From Humitalea rosea (GTDB lineage Bacteria; Pseudomonadota; Alphaproteobacteria; Acetobacterales; Acetobacteraceae), in contig NZ_QKYU01000003.1 in assembly GCF_003253705.1 (NCBI RefSeq), positions 124,001 to 188,000 of the forward strand: 64,000 nt of DNA, in the 5' to 3' direction. The notes beneath the pieces are model-generated. The model was not told where the DNA came from and made no database searches. It saw nothing but the letters and a program-made list of their open reading frames with translations. Below are positions 33,890-43,135 of the stretch, piece by piece. The translations under genes and the position numbers were made by a program. The number at the start of each line of letters is the position of its first letter. Positions within the stretch are counted from its first letter, which is position 1.

Positions 33890-35481
33890 ACCCGCTTGAT
33901 GTTCCAGAACACCGGCGGGCCCTTCAGCACGCCCGTCAGCGACTTGCGATACGCCGTCGGCTGGAAATACTGCCCGGTCGGGACATAGGGCACCTGGTCG
34001 AAGGCGACCCGCTGCATCTCCTTCGTCGCGGCCTGCTGGGCTGCGAGGTTCGGTGCGTCGAACCAGGCATCGCGCCCGGCCTCGATCGCCGGGATGTCGG
34101 GCCAGCCGAACCAAGCCTGCGCGCCATTGCCGCGAATGGCGTTGTGGCCGGCCGGGGTCCAATGATCGATGCCGGACCAGAAGGTGAAGAAGCCCGACCA
34201 GCCGCCCTTGTCGATCGGCTCGCGCGAGGCGCGGCGCTGCACCACCGTGCCCCAGTCGGTCGCGACATATTCGACGTCAAAGCCCATGCGCTTGAACAGA
34301 TCGCCGCCGACCAGCGAACAGGCGTTGATCGAGGCGAGATCCGTCGCCGCCAGCAACACGAGCTTCGAGCCCATGGCACCGGCCGCCTGCAAGGCCGCGC
34401 GCGCCTCGTCGATGCTCTTGTGGTAGCGGTCGAGCCCGATGTCGGAGGCCAGCGGGCTGCGCGGCGCGAAGAAGCCGACATTGTCGCGGATCAGCGAGGC
34501 ATCGGTGCCGATCACCGCGGTCATCATATCCGCCTGGTTGATGGCGGTGATGACGGCGCGGCGCACGGCGGGGTTGTTGAAGGGCTCGGTGGTGTGGTTC
34601 GGCCGGAAGGTGCCGATGAGGCCCATCGGGTCGGCGACCTCGACCGTCACATTGCGGTTGCGCGCGAGCGAGGGGAACAGATCCGCGGTCGGCTGTTCCC
34701 ACCAGTCGATCTCGCCGGAGGTGACGGCCGCGGCGGCGGTCGCGGCATCGGGGATGATGTGCCATTCGACACGTTCGAAATGCGCGACCTTGGTGCCCGC
34801 GGTATTGTGCGCGGGGCCGCCATCCGGGCGCGGGGAATAGCCGGCATAGCGTTCCCACACCGCCTTGGAGCCCGGCACCCATTGGTCACGGACGAATTTG
34901 TACGGGCCGCTGCCGGTCGCATCGGTGATCTGCGTGAAGGCATCGGTCTGCGCGACGCGTTCGGGCATGATGAACAGGCAGGGCGTGGTCACCTTGGCGA
35001 AGGCGTCCAGCATCATCGGGAAGGGTTTTTTCAGTTTGATCTCGAAGCGCAGGTCATCCAGCGCCGTCATCGAGTCCATCTGCGTCAGCAGACGCTGGCC
35101 GAAGGCGTCGCGCTTGGCCCAGCGCCCGATGCTCGCCACCGCATCCTTCGCCCGCACCGTCTCGCCATCGTGGAACTTCATGCCGGAGCGGAGCGTGAAG
35201 ACCCAGCGCAGCCCGTCATTCTCGACGACATGGCCGGCGGCGGCCTGCGGATGCACCTTGTAGTCGTCATCGACGCCGTAGAGCTGGTCATAGACCAGGT
35301 AGCCGTGATTCCGCGCGATATAGGCGGTGGTCCAGAACGGGTCGATCGTGGACAAATTCGCCTGGGGTACGAATTTCACGACACTCGAACTCGCGGTCTG
35401 CCCCACCGCGGGCGCGCCGATAATCCCGGCGCCGCCAATGGCGGCGCCCCCCAGCAACAGGTCACGACGAAACATCGGCAT
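33886..35481 (-). CDS. Family 5 ABC solute-binding protein with a twin-arginine-type signal
   Basis: A 531-residue periplasmic binding protein. The signal MFRRDLLLGGAAIGGAGIIG carries a twin Arg followed by Asp and a Gly/Ala-rich hydrophobic stretch, suggesting Tat export. Family marks are VPQANLSTIDPFWTT, LRSGMKFHDGETVRAKDAVASI, IMPERVA, GSGPYKF and EIDWWEQPTADL. It belongs to the same subgroup as the binding proteins at 43509-50169. No permease is coupled; the upstream genes are dehydrogenases. Confidence 0.92.
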   Translation of the reverse strand: MPMFRRDLLLGGAAIGGAGIIGAPAVGQTASSSVVKFVPQANLSTIDPFWTTAYIARNHGYLVYDQLYGVDDDYKVHPQAAAGHVVENDGLRWVFTLRSGMKFHDGETVRAKDAVASIGRWAKRDAFGQRLLTQMDSMTALDDLRFEIKLKKPFPMMLDAFAKVTTPCLFIMPERVAQTDAFTQITDATGSGPYKFVRDQWVPGSKAVWERYAGYSPRPDGGPAHNTAGTKVAHFERVEWHIIPDAATAAAAVTSGEIDWWEQPTADLFPSLARNRNVTVEVADPMGLIGTFRPNHTTEPFNNPAVRRAVITAINQADMMTAVIGTDASLIRDNVGFFAPRSPLASDIGLDRYHKSIDEARAALQAAGAMGSKLVLLAATDLASINACSLVGGDLFKRMGFDVEYVATDWGTVVQRRASREPIDKGGWSGFFTFWSGIDHWTPAGHNAIRGNGAQAWFGWPDIPAIEAGRDAWFDAPNLAAQQAATKEMQRVAFDQVPYVPTGQYFQPTAYRKSLTGVLKGPPVFWNIKRV

Positions 35482-35556
35482 CTCTCCCAGAACAACCCTG
35501 CCGCAGACTAGGCACCACCTTGCCTATCGCGGAAGGGGTTTCGCATGGCAGCCATG

Positions 35557-37038
35557 TCAGGGTCGGTGGCCGAACCCCAGCTTCGGCGTGGGCGCCGTGT
35601 CGATCCAGACCGCCTTGCTCGTCGTATAGGCAGCCAGCGCCTCCAGCCCGGAGGAGCGTCCATGCCCCGAGGCGCCGAAGCCGCCGAAGGGCACCGCGAC
35701 ATGGATGGCCCGGTAGCCGTTGATCCAGACCGTCCCCGCCCGCAGCCCGGCGGCGACGCGATGCCCGCAGCCCAGGTCCCGCGTCCAGACCGCGCCCGCG
35801 AGCCCGTAGCGGGTGCCATTGGCCAGGCGCAGCGCCTCGGCCTCATCCGCGAAGCCCTGGGCGACGACCACGGGGCCAAAAATCTCCTCGCGCAGTGCCG
35901 GGGCATCCTCGGCCAGGCCCGCCAGGATGGTGGGCGGCACGAAGAAGCCGCCCGAACAGGCGGGCAGGGGGGCGCCCGCCCCTTCGAGCATGGCGCGGAC
36001 ATGGGCGTATTGGCGCGGGGTGCAGACCGGGCCCATCTCGGTCTCCGGGTCCAGCGGATCGCCCAGGCGGATGCGGGCCATGGCGCCGCGCAAAAGGTCG
36101 AGGAAGTGCTCGGCCACACTGTCCTGCACCAGCAGCCGCGACCCCGCGACGCAGGATTGCCCGGCGCCCGCAAAAATCGCCTGTTGTGCCCCCTGCACGG
36201 CGGCGGGCAGGTCGGCGTCGGCGAAGACGATATTGGCGCTCTTGCCGCCCAGTTCGAGCGTCAGCGGGATGCCCCGCGCGGCACAGGCCGCGGCGACCGA
36301 GGCACCGCCGGCATGGCCACCGACGAAGGTGACGCAGGCGACCTCGGGCGCCGCCAGCAAGCCCGCCCCGGCCCCGGCGCCCGATCCGGCCAGCACCTGC
36401 AAGGCGCCATCGGGCAGCCCGGCACGGCTGGCCAAAGCCCCCAGCATCAGCGCGGCGAAGGGTGCCAGCTCCGATGGCTTCACCACCACCGCATTGCCCG
36501 CCGCCAGGGCCGGGAAGGCATTCCAGCCCGCGGTGAACAGCGGCGCGTTCCAGGGGGTGATGGCGGCGACCACGCCATAGGGCTCGGGCGTGACCAGCAC
36601 CGTATGGCCGGACGGCACGGGCACGATCCGCCCCTCGATCTTGTCGCACCAGCCGGCCCAGTATTCGGCCATCTCGGCGACGCGGGCGACCTCGCCGCGG
36701 CAGTCGCGGATCGGCTTGCCGGTGGTTGCGCAATCCAGCAGCGCCAGGGTCTCGGCCTCCGCCCGCACCGCCTGGCCCAGCGCCCAGAGCCGGCGGCCGC
36801 GCTCGGCCCCGGTCAGCGCGATCCAGGCGCGCTGGCCGCGCGCGGCGCCGGCCGCCGCCGCGCCAGCCTGCGCGGCACCGGCCGCGACGTAGCGCAGCAG
36901 CGGCTGCCCGGTCGCGGCATCGGTCAGCGCGATCGTCTCGCCATCCCCGGCCACGGCCGCACCATCGATCCAGGCGCCGGGCGGGCCCGGCAGGTTCGCA
37001 GCCAGCAGGGCGGCGAGGGTCTCGGCGGCACGGCTCAC
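35557..37038 (-). CDS. NAD(P)-dependent aldehyde dehydrogenase
   Basis: A 493-residue aldehyde dehydrogenase. The oxyanion/NAD segment is ITPWNAPLF, the catalytic Glu is in LELGGKS and the catalytic Cys is in GAGQSCVAGSR, with EIFGPVV and PFGGFGASGHGR near the C-terminus. These residues match the active family. The coenzyme-binding FTGS loop reads VTFVGGHAGG, a mild variant. It overlaps the dehydrogenase gene upstream by 4 bases, so the pair may act in sequence on an alcohol/aldehyde or semialdehyde substrate. Confidence 0.94.
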   Translation of the reverse strand: MSRAAETLAALLAANLPGPPGAWIDGAAVAGDGETIALTDAATGQPLLRYVAAGAAQAGAAAAGAARGQRAWIALTGAERGRRLWALGQAVRAEAETLALLDCATTGKPIRDCRGEVARVAEMAEYWAGWCDKIEGRIVPVPSGHTVLVTPEPYGVVAAITPWNAPLFTAGWNAFPALAAGNAVVVKPSELAPFAALMLGALASRAGLPDGALQVLAGSGAGAGAGLLAAPEVACVTFVGGHAGGASVAAACAARGIPLTLELGGKSANIVFADADLPAAVQGAQQAIFAGAGQSCVAGSRLLVQDSVAEHFLDLLRGAMARIRLGDPLDPETEMGPVCTPRQYAHVRAMLEGAGAPLPACSGGFFVPPTILAGLAEDAPALREEIFGPVVVAQGFADEAEALRLANGTRYGLAGAVWTRDLGCGHRVAAGLRAGTVWINGYRAIHVAVPFGGFGASGHGRSSGLEALAAYTTSKAVWIDTAPTPKLGFGHRP

Positions 37039-37883
37039 CGGTAGCCCTCGAAGATGGTGGCGGCGACGCGGTTGAAATCGGCATCATCGGCCACACCCGA
37101 ATGGCCCCAGACGCTGATGGCGCGGTCGCAGACATCCAGCGGCGCGCCCACGCTCGTGGCCAGCGCCCCGGCGAGCCTCGCGTCCTTCCGCATCAGCCCC
37201 GCCGAAAACCCCGAGTCGAAATGGCCATTGCCGATCCAGCGCGGCCAGTTCACCTCGGTCGCGCCCGAGCGGCCGGTGGCGGCATTGATCACCGCCAGCA
37301 AGGCATCGGGCGCGACGCCGGCCCGCGCGCCGAGGCGCAGCGCCTCGGCCGCCGCCACCAGATGCGTCGCGACCAGCAGGTTGTTCACGAGCTTGGCGAC
37401 CTGCCCCGCGCCGGCATCGCCGACATGGACGATGCGGGAGGCGATGCGCGCGAGATCCGGCCGCGCCGCATCCAGCCCGCCCTTCTGGCCGCCGACCATC
37501 ATGGTCAGCGTGCCTTCGGCGGCACCCGCGGGCCCGCCCGAGACCGGGGCGTCCAGATAGGCGACGCCATAGGGGGCGGCCTCGGTGGCGAAGCGCCGGG
37601 CGGCGAGGGGGTCCAGGGTCGAGGTATCGGCGATCACGCCCCCGCGCGGCATCGCGGGCAGCAGGGCCGAGAGCACCGCGCCCACCACCTGGTCATTGGG
37701 CAGCGACAGCACCACGAGATGGGTCGCGCAGGCGGCGGCCGTCTCCGTCACGCGCGCCCCGGCGGTTTCCGCCAGCGCCCGGCGGGCGGGATCGAGGTCA
37801 TAGGCGAGGGGCGGATGGCCGCCGGTGACAAGGCGCCGCACCATCGCCAGCCCCATGTTGCCGAGGCCGATGAGGCCGATCAT
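37035..37883 (-). CDS. 3-hydroxyisobutyrate dehydrogenase-family oxidoreductase
   Basis: A 282-residue NAD(P)-dependent beta-hydroxyacid dehydrogenase. Motifs seen are GLIGLGNMGLAMVRRL at the N-terminus, DAPVSGGPAGAAEGTL in the substrate loop and the catalytic Lys in GQVAKLVNN. The ATG at 37883 begins right at the nucleotide-binding strand as in relatives; the longer frame to 38021 would cross the divergent gtrA start. It is the first gene of a four-gene minus-strand operon. The substrate could be 3-hydroxyisobutyrate, tartronate semialdehyde or a related acid. Confidence 0.92.
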   Translation of the reverse strand: MIGLIGLGNMGLAMVRRLVTGGHPPLAYDLDPARRALAETAGARVTETAAACATHLVVLSLPNDQVVGAVLSALLPAMPRGGVIADTSTLDPLAARRFATEAAPYGVAYLDAPVSGGPAGAAEGTLTMMVGGQKGGLDAARPDLARIASRIVHVGDAGAGQVAKLVNNLLVATHLVAAAEALRLGARAGVAPDALLAVINAATGRSGATEVNWPRWIGNGHFDSGFSAGLMRKDARLAGALATSVGAPLDVCDRAISVWGHSGVADDADFNRVAATIFEGYR

Positions 37884-37984
37884 GAGCAGAATCCCTGTAG
37901 GACGGCCTCCGACTCTGGGCGCGGGCGGCCCTGGCGGCAAGCCGGTGGCTTCCCTTGCGCCCGCTGCCATGCAATCCCCCGGCC

Positions 37985-38419
37985 ATGCCCGTGACCCGAA
38001 CGATCCACCGCCTGTTCCCACGCCAGGGGCCGCTGGTGCTCCAGATGTGGCGCTTCGGCGTCGTGGGCGGGCTCGGCTTCCTGGTCGATACCGCGGTGCT
38101 CTACGCCGCGCTGGGGCTGGGGGCGGGGCTGTATGGCGGGCGGGTGCTGTCCTATATCGCGGCGGCCAGCTTCACCTGGGCGCTGAACCGGGCCTGGACC
38201 TTCTCCGACCGGGCGCGGGTGCCGGTGGCGCGGCAATGGGCGCTGTTCCTGGTGGTGAACCTCGGCGGCTTCGCGCTCAACTACGGCACCTATGCCGCCA
38301 TGGTCGCCTTCTGGCCGCTGGCCGCGGCCTGGCCGGTGCTCGGCGTGGCGGGCGGGGCGATCGCGGGCATGGGCTGCAACTTCTGGGCCTCCCGCGCCCT
38401 CGTCTTTCGCCAGGCATGA
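37985..38419 (+). CDS. GtrA-family membrane protein
   Basis: A 144-residue protein with four membrane helices and the family pattern FGVVGGLGFLVDTAVLY, then NRAWTFSDR and a final NFWASRALVFR. GtrA proteins are thought to flip polyprenyl-linked sugars or support the glycosyltransferase encoded beside them. The next gene is just such a transferase, 22 bases downstream. Start at 37985 preferred; an upstream GTG or ATG ten codons earlier has no better ribosome site. Confidence 0.9.
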   Translation: MPVTRTIHRLFPRQGPLVLQMWRFGVVGGLGFLVDTAVLYAALGLGAGLYGGRVLSYIAAASFTWALNRAWTFSDRARVPVARQWALFLVVNLGGFALNYGTYAAMVAFWPLAAAWPVLGVAGGAIAGMGCNFWASRALVFRQA

Positions 38420-38441
38420 CCGCGACCCTCCCGGAGGCACC

Positions 38442-39401
38442 ATGACCGACCCCGCCGAAGCCGCCCCGCGTATCGCGGTCCTCGTGCCCTGCCACAATGA
38501 GGAGGTGGCGATCGGGCGCGTCGTCGCCGGCTTCCGCGCGGCGCTGCCCGGGGCGGTGGTGCATGTCTATGACAACAACAGCACCGACGGCACCGCCGCC
38601 GCCGCCCGCGCCGCCGGCGCCGTGGTCCGGCGGGAGCCGTTGCAGGGCAAGGGGAATGTCGTCCGCCGCATGCTCGCGGATATCGAGGCCGATGTCTTCG
38701 TCCTGGTCGATGGCGACGACACCTATGATGCCGCCGCGGCCCCGGAGATGGTGCGGCTGCTGGTCGAGGACCGGCTGGACATGGTGACCGGCGTGCGGGT
38801 CACCGCCGCACCGCAGGAGGGTGCCCATGCGGCCGCCTACCGGCCCGGGCATGTCCTCGGCAACCGGGTGCTGACCGGGCTCGTGGCCTCGGTCTTCGGC
38901 GACCGGATCTCCGACATGCTGTCGGGCTACCGGGTGTTTTCCCGCCGCTTCGCCAAATCCTTCCCCGCCCTGGCCGAGGGCTTCGAGACCGAGACGGAGT
39001 TCACCGTGCATGCGCTGGAACTGCGCCTGCCGGTCGGCGAAGTCGCCACCGCCTATCGCGAACGGCCGCCCGGCTCGATGTCCAAGCTCTCCACCTTCCG
39101 CGACGGCTGGCGCATCCTGCGCACCATTGGCGGGCTGGTGAAGCGGGAGAGACCTCTCGCTTTCTTTAGTGTCATCGCGCTTTCTCTTGTCGTAATCGGC
39201 GTCCTGCTGTTTCTGCCGGTTCTTGGCACCTGGCTCGCGACCGGGCTGGTGCCGAGGATGCCGACGCTGATGGCGGTCATCGGGCTTTGGATATTGGCCA
39301 GCCTGTCGCTGGCCTGCGGGCTGATCCTGGATACCGTGACGCGCGGCAGACGGGAGATGAAGCGCCTCGCCTATCTGGCGGTGGCGCCTCGTGGTCCATA
39401 G
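38442..39401 (+). CDS. Glycosyltransferase family 2 with C-terminal membrane helices
   Basis: A 319-residue transferase of the polyprenol-phosphate mannosyl/glucosyltransferase type. The nucleotide-sugar part has AVLVPCHNEEVAIGRVV, YDNNSTDGTAAAAR, LVDGDDTYDA with the metal-binding acids, and DMLSGYRVFSRRF. Two membrane helices near residues 242-262 and 275-300 anchor it. GGAGG precedes the ATG. It acts with GtrA on lipid-linked sugars, probably for surface glycans. The DNA of the first helix (about 39160-39215) is less GC-rich than its surroundings. Confidence 0.92.
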   Translation: MTDPAEAAPRIAVLVPCHNEEVAIGRVVAGFRAALPGAVVHVYDNNSTDGTAAAARAAGAVVRREPLQGKGNVVRRMLADIEADVFVLVDGDDTYDAAAAPEMVRLLVEDRLDMVTGVRVTAAPQEGAHAAAYRPGHVLGNRVLTGLVASVFGDRISDMLSGYRVFSRRFAKSFPALAEGFETETEFTVHALELRLPVGEVATAYRERPPGSMSKLSTFRDGWRILRTIGGLVKRERPLAFFSVIALSLVVIGVLLFLPVLGTWLATGLVPRMPTLMAVIGLWILASLSLACGLILDTVTRGRREMKRLAYLAVAPRGP

Positions 39402-39547
39402 CCCAGACTGGGATCATCGGCCCTCCGGGATCATGAATCAGCCGCGCGCGGTCCCCTCCCGCGTTCACGGCTCTGTCAGCATTCGGGGGGCACAACCGGC
39501 CGGTTGAACGCGTTTCCGCTGGCCCAGGAACGGACTACAGGCACACC

Positions 39548-39958
39548 ATGGCTCTGCCAGAACCCATTCGAGCTGTCGCTCCCGCCCCCGCGGGCAGCGA
39601 CAAACCCGCAGTGCTGGCGCCCTGGCTGCGCCGGGAGAACGGCGCCGCCGAGCCCGGGCCGACCGAGCGGATCGAGGCGCTGCTGGCCTTCGCCCTGTCT
39701 GCCGAGGGGGCCGACCCCGCGCCCCTCGCGGCCGATGTCATGGCCCGCCGCCGCGCCGAGGCGGACCGGCTGCTCACGGAACACGCCTTCCGCCTGCTGC
39801 ACAACCGGGTCGAGGAGATCCGCGGCACCGCCACGGCCGAGGCGCTGCGCGGGCTGCGCGCGCCGCCGGGCTTCGTGACCCTGGTGCTGGCGGTGCTGGT
39901 CGGGCTGGGCGTGGCCGCGGGGGCTGTCTTGCTCGCGCATCGCCTGGGCTACCTCTGA
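39548..39958 (+). CDS. Small protein with one C-terminal membrane helix, coupled to a type I secretion ATPase
   Basis: A 136-residue protein with no recognised domain. Residues 1-105 are soluble, Pro/Ala-rich at first and then helical and charged (about 38-100). One membrane helix follows at about residues 110-131 (FVTLVLAVLVGLGVAAGAVLLA), so most of the protein should lie in the cytoplasm as a tail-anchored protein. Its stop overlaps the ATG of the secretion ATPase (TGATG). That coupling suggests it is an accessory part or substrate adaptor of the exporter. Confidence 0.65.
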   Translation: MALPEPIRAVAPAPAGSDKPAVLAPWLRRENGAAEPGPTERIEALLAFALSAEGADPAPLAADVMARRRAEADRLLTEHAFRLLHNRVEEIRGTATAEALRGLRAPPGFVTLVLAVLVGLGVAAGAVLLAHRLGYL

Positions 39959-41760
39959 TGGCGATGCAGCCCCAGGGTGCGGGCCAGCGGGGCGCGGGCC
40001 AGCAGGGTGCGGGCCAGGGTCGCGACAGCGTGCTGACCGCGGCGATCAGCGCCTGCAAGCGGCAGTTCTGGACCGTCGGGCTGTTCAGCGGCGTGGTGAA
40101 TCTGCTGCAGCTTACAGTCAGCCTTTACATGATGCAGGTATTCGACCGGGTTTTGGCGACCCGCAGCCTCGACACCCTGTATTACCTGACCGCGATCGCG
40201 CTGCTGGCGATCTCGGTGCTGGCGCTGCTGGAGGCGGTGCGTTCGCTGGTGATGCAGCGGGTCGCGGCCTGGATCGAGCAGCGTGTGGCGCCGGAGAGCT
40301 TCTCCCGCGCCATCGAGGCGCAGCTGCGCGGCCGCCCCTACCGGATGGAGGCGCTGCGCGACCTCGCGGTCTGCCGCGGCTGGCTCGGCTCGCCGGGGGC
40401 GCTGGCGCTGTATGACGTGCCCTGGGTGCCGATCTACCTCGCGGTGATCTTCCTGCTGCATCCGGTGCTGGGCTGGATCGCGCTGGGGGGCGCGGTCCTG
40501 CTGTTCCTGCTGACCCTGGTGAACGAGGTCATCACCTCCAATCTGCTGCGCCGCGCCAATACCTCGGCCATGGCCAGCCAGCGCCGCGCCGACGCCATCG
40601 GGCGCAACGCCGAGGTCATCGACAGCATGGGCATGGGCCCCGCCGTGATGCGCCGCTGGCGTGAGGCGGTGGCCGAGACCATCCCGCCCCAGGCCGCCGC
40701 CGCCGATCGCGCCGCCGGGCTGATGGCGGTGACCAAGTTCATCCGCCTCGCGGTGCAGATCGGCATCCTCGGCGTGGGCTGCTACCTCGTGCTGCAGCAG
40801 GAGCTGACCTCGGGCGCCTCGATCGCCGGCTCCATCATCATGGGGCGGGCGCTGGCCCCGGTGGAGCAGCTCATCGGCGGCTGGAAGGGGCTGGTTTCGG
40901 CACGGCAGTCCTTCCGCCGGCTCTCGACCTTCCTGGCCCTGCCGCGGCTGCGGCCGCCGGGGCTGCCGCTGCCGGCGCCACGCGGCGCCCTTTCGGTCGA
41001 GCGGGTCACCTTCGGCCTGCCCGGCATGGCGATGCCCATCGTCAAGGGCGTCGCCTTCGCGCTGGACCCGGGCGAGAGCCTGGCCATCATCGGCCCCTCG
41101 GCCGCGGGCAAGACCACGCTGATCCGCCTGCTGATCGGCGTCACCGCGCCGACCAGCGGCACCGTGCGGCTGGATGGCGCCGATGTGCATACCTGGCTGC
41201 GCGAGGATTTCGGCAAGCATCTGGGCTATCTGCCGCAGGATGTGGAGCTGTTCGACGGCACCGTCTTCCGCAACATCGCCCGCATGGCCGAGGCCGAGCC
41301 GGATGAGGTCTATGCCGCGGCACGCCTGGCCGGCTGCCATGAGATGATCCTTCGCCTGCCCGCGGGGTACGACACCGAGATCGGCGACGGCGGGCAGCAC
41401 CTCTCGGGTGGGCAACGGCAGTTGATCGGCCTGGCGCGGGCCCTGTTCGGCTCGCCCAAATTCGTGGTGCTGGACGAGCCCAACAGCAACCTCGATGGCG
41501 ATGCCGAGGCGGTTCTCGTCGCCTCGCTGCAACGGTTGAAGACGCAGGGCACCACCATCGTGCTGGTTAGCCATCGCCCGACGCTGGTGCAGGGTGTGGA
41601 CAAGGTGCTGCTGCTGCGCGAAGGCGCGGTCGAGATGTTCGGCCCCCGGGCCGAGGTGTTGAAACGGCTGATGGCCCCGGCCAAGCCCGCCGAGGTCACC
41701 GGCCCGGCGCAGCAGGGCCGGCTTGCCCCGCCCCAGGCTGCTCAGGGAGCCGCGACATGA
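39958..41760 (+). CDS. Type I secretion ABC transporter (PrtD-like permease-ATPase)
   Basis: A 600-residue half-transporter. After a repeat-rich tail of about 22 residues (QGAGQRGAGQQGAGQG) comes a six-helix membrane domain starting WTVGLFSGVVNLLQLTVSLYMMQVFDRVL, typical of the PrtD/LipB type I exporters without a peptidase domain. The ATPase part has Walker A GPSAAGKTT, signature HLSGGQRQL, Walker B VVLDEPNSNLD and switch VSHRP. A Pro/Ala/Gln-rich tail ends it. It exports a protein directly out of the cell together with the adaptor downstream and an outer-membrane TolC-type channel encoded elsewhere. Confidence 0.93.
   Translation: MAMQPQGAGQRGAGQQGAGQGRDSVLTAAISACKRQFWTVGLFSGVVNLLQLTVSLYMMQVFDRVLATRSLDTLYYLTAIALLAISVLALLEAVRSLVMQRVAAWIEQRVAPESFSRAIEAQLRGRPYRMEALRDLAVCRGWLGSPGALALYDVPWVPIYLAVIFLLHPVLGWIALGGAVLLFLLTLVNEVITSNLLRRANTSAMASQRRADAIGRNAEVIDSMGMGPAVMRRWREAVAETIPPQAAAADRAAGLMAVTKFIRLAVQIGILGVGCYLVLQQELTSGASIAGSIIMGRALAPVEQLIGGWKGLVSARQSFRRLSTFLALPRLRPPGLPLPAPRGALSVERVTFGLPGMAMPIVKGVAFALDPGESLAIIGPSAAGKTTLIRLLIGVTAPTSGTVRLDGADVHTWLREDFGKHLGYLPQDVELFDGTVFRNIARMAEAEPDEVYAAARLAGCHEMILRLPAGYDTEIGDGGQHLSGGQRQLIGLARALFGSPKFVVLDEPNSNLDGDAEAVLVASLQRLKTQGTTIVLVSHRPTLVQGVDKVLLLREGAVEMFGPRAEVLKRLMAPAKPAEVTGPAQQGRLAPPQAAQGAAT
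39973..40017 (+). repeat. Three 15-bp tandem repeats at the start of the secretion ATPase
   Basis: CAGGGTGCGGGCCAG, CGGGGCGCGGGCCAG and CAGGGTGCGGGCCAG follow one another in frame and encode (Q/R)GAGQ three times. In-frame 15-base repeats can gain or lose copies without breaking the gene. Confidence 0.85.
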
Positions 41761-43124
41761 CCGCGAACGCCGTTGCCGAACGGGCCGACCGGCTGCCCGC
41801 CATCGCCCGCCCCTTGCCGCCCGATATCGTGCTGGACGCGCCGCGGCCGCGCACCACGCTGGTGACGCTGTTCGGCGTCGTGGTGATCCTGGCCTTCTTC
41901 GGCGGCTTCGCCGCCTGGTCGGTGCTGGTGCCGCTGGCCGAGGCCGCCATTGCCCCGGGCACCATCCGCAGCGAATTCAGCCGCCGCGCCATCCAGCACC
42001 TGGAGGGCGGGATCGTCAGCGAGATCCTGGTCCATGACGGCGACCGGGTGACCGAGGGGCAGGTGCTGATGCGCCTGGCCGCCACGCAAACCACGGCGAA
42101 CCTGGAGGCGACCCAGGCGAGCCGCTGGTCCCTGATGGCGCAGGATGCGCGGGCACGCTCCGAACTTGCGGGCGCGAGCCAGATCGCCTTCCCCGCCGAA
42201 CTCAGCGCCGTCACCGATGCCCGCGCGATGGAGGCGGTCGTCGGCCAGCGCGCGCTGTTCGAGGCGCGTCGCGCCTCGCTGCTCTCCCAGATCCAGGTGC
42301 TGGAGGCACGGATCGCCCAGCAGGATTCCGTGCGGGCGGCGGCGGCGGGGCAATTGCTTTCGGCCGAGACGCAGCTGCGATCCTTCCGCGCCGAGGAGCG
42401 CGAGATCGCCCCGCTCGCCGCCCAGGGGCTGATCCAGCGGCCGCGGCTGCTGCAGGTGCAGCGCAGCGCCACCGAGCAGGAAGGGCGCATGTCCTCCAGC
42501 CGCGCCGATATGGAACGCGCGGAAAACGCGATCCTTGAGGCGCGGAACCAGATCCGGCAGATCGAGGACCAGCGCATGCAGGAGACCGCGACGGAGCTGC
42601 GCGAGGTCCGCAGCCGGCTGAACGAGGCCGAAGGGCGCCTCGGCACCGCGCAGGATGTCGCCACCCGCCGGGACATCACGGCGCCGGAGGATGGCACCGT
42701 CATCGGGATGAAGATCTTCAACCTCGGCGCCGTGGTACGCGCCGGCGAGCCGATGATGGAGCTTGTGCCCGCCCGCGACCGTCTGGTGGCGGAGGTGCAG
42801 TTGCAGCCGAACGACATCGACGTCGTCTATCCGGGGCTGCGGGCGGAGGTGCGGCTACCGGCCTTCAAGCAGCGGCTGGTGCCCTTCCTGCATGGGCATG
42901 TGATCAGTGTTTCGCCCGATGCGATCTTCGACGACCGCACGCGGGCCTCGCATTACCGGGTGCTGATCTCGATCGATCCGGAGCAGCTGGCGGCCTTGCC
43001 GAATGTCACGCTGGTGCCGGGTATGCCGGTCGAGGCGCAGGTGCAGATCGGCACCCGCTCCTTCCTGCGCTATATGATCCAGCCGGTGCTGGATTCCTTC
43101 CACCGCGCCTTCCGCGAACAGTAA
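41757..43124 (+). CDS. HlyD-family type I secretion periplasmic adaptor
   Basis: A 455-residue membrane-fusion protein. One membrane helix (about residues 36-62) is followed by the half-motif LEGGIVSEILVHDGDRVTEGQ, a long coiled-coil hairpin (about 100-300) and the second lipoyl-type half ITAPEDGTVIGMKIFNLGAVV. It links the inner-membrane exporter to the outer-membrane channel. It overlaps the exporter gene by 4 bases. Its end is 11 bases before the next small gene. Confidence 0.93.
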   Translation: MTANAVAERADRLPAIARPLPPDIVLDAPRPRTTLVTLFGVVVILAFFGGFAAWSVLVPLAEAAIAPGTIRSEFSRRAIQHLEGGIVSEILVHDGDRVTEGQVLMRLAATQTTANLEATQASRWSLMAQDARARSELAGASQIAFPAELSAVTDARAMEAVVGQRALFEARRASLLSQIQVLEARIAQQDSVRAAAAGQLLSAETQLRSFRAEEREIAPLAAQGLIQRPRLLQVQRSATEQEGRMSSSRADMERAENAILEARNQIRQIEDQRMQETATELREVRSRLNEAEGRLGTAQDVATRRDITAPEDGTVIGMKIFNLGAVVRAGEPMMELVPARDRLVAEVQLQPNDIDVVYPGLRAEVRLPAFKQRLVPFLHGHVISVSPDAIFDDRTRASHYRVLISIDPEQLAALPNVTLVPGMPVEAQVQIGTRSFLRYMIQPVLDSFHRAFREQ

Positions 43125-43135
43125 GGACACCCGCG

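Noticed and set aside
39160-39240. A patch of lower GC that might mark inserted DNA.
   Set aside because: It codes the first membrane helix of the glycosyltransferase in frame, and neighbouring sequence is continuous; codon bias for Phe, Ile and Val explains it.
39402-39547. The gap before the secretion operon, with two GGGATCAT repeats.
   Set aside because: I see no convincing promoter, terminator or gene there; the repeat is only eight bases long.
39949-41574. A 541-codon minus-strand frame opposite the secretion ATPase.
   Set aside because: Arg/Gln/His-rich shadow; the plus strand has intact Walker and signature motifs.
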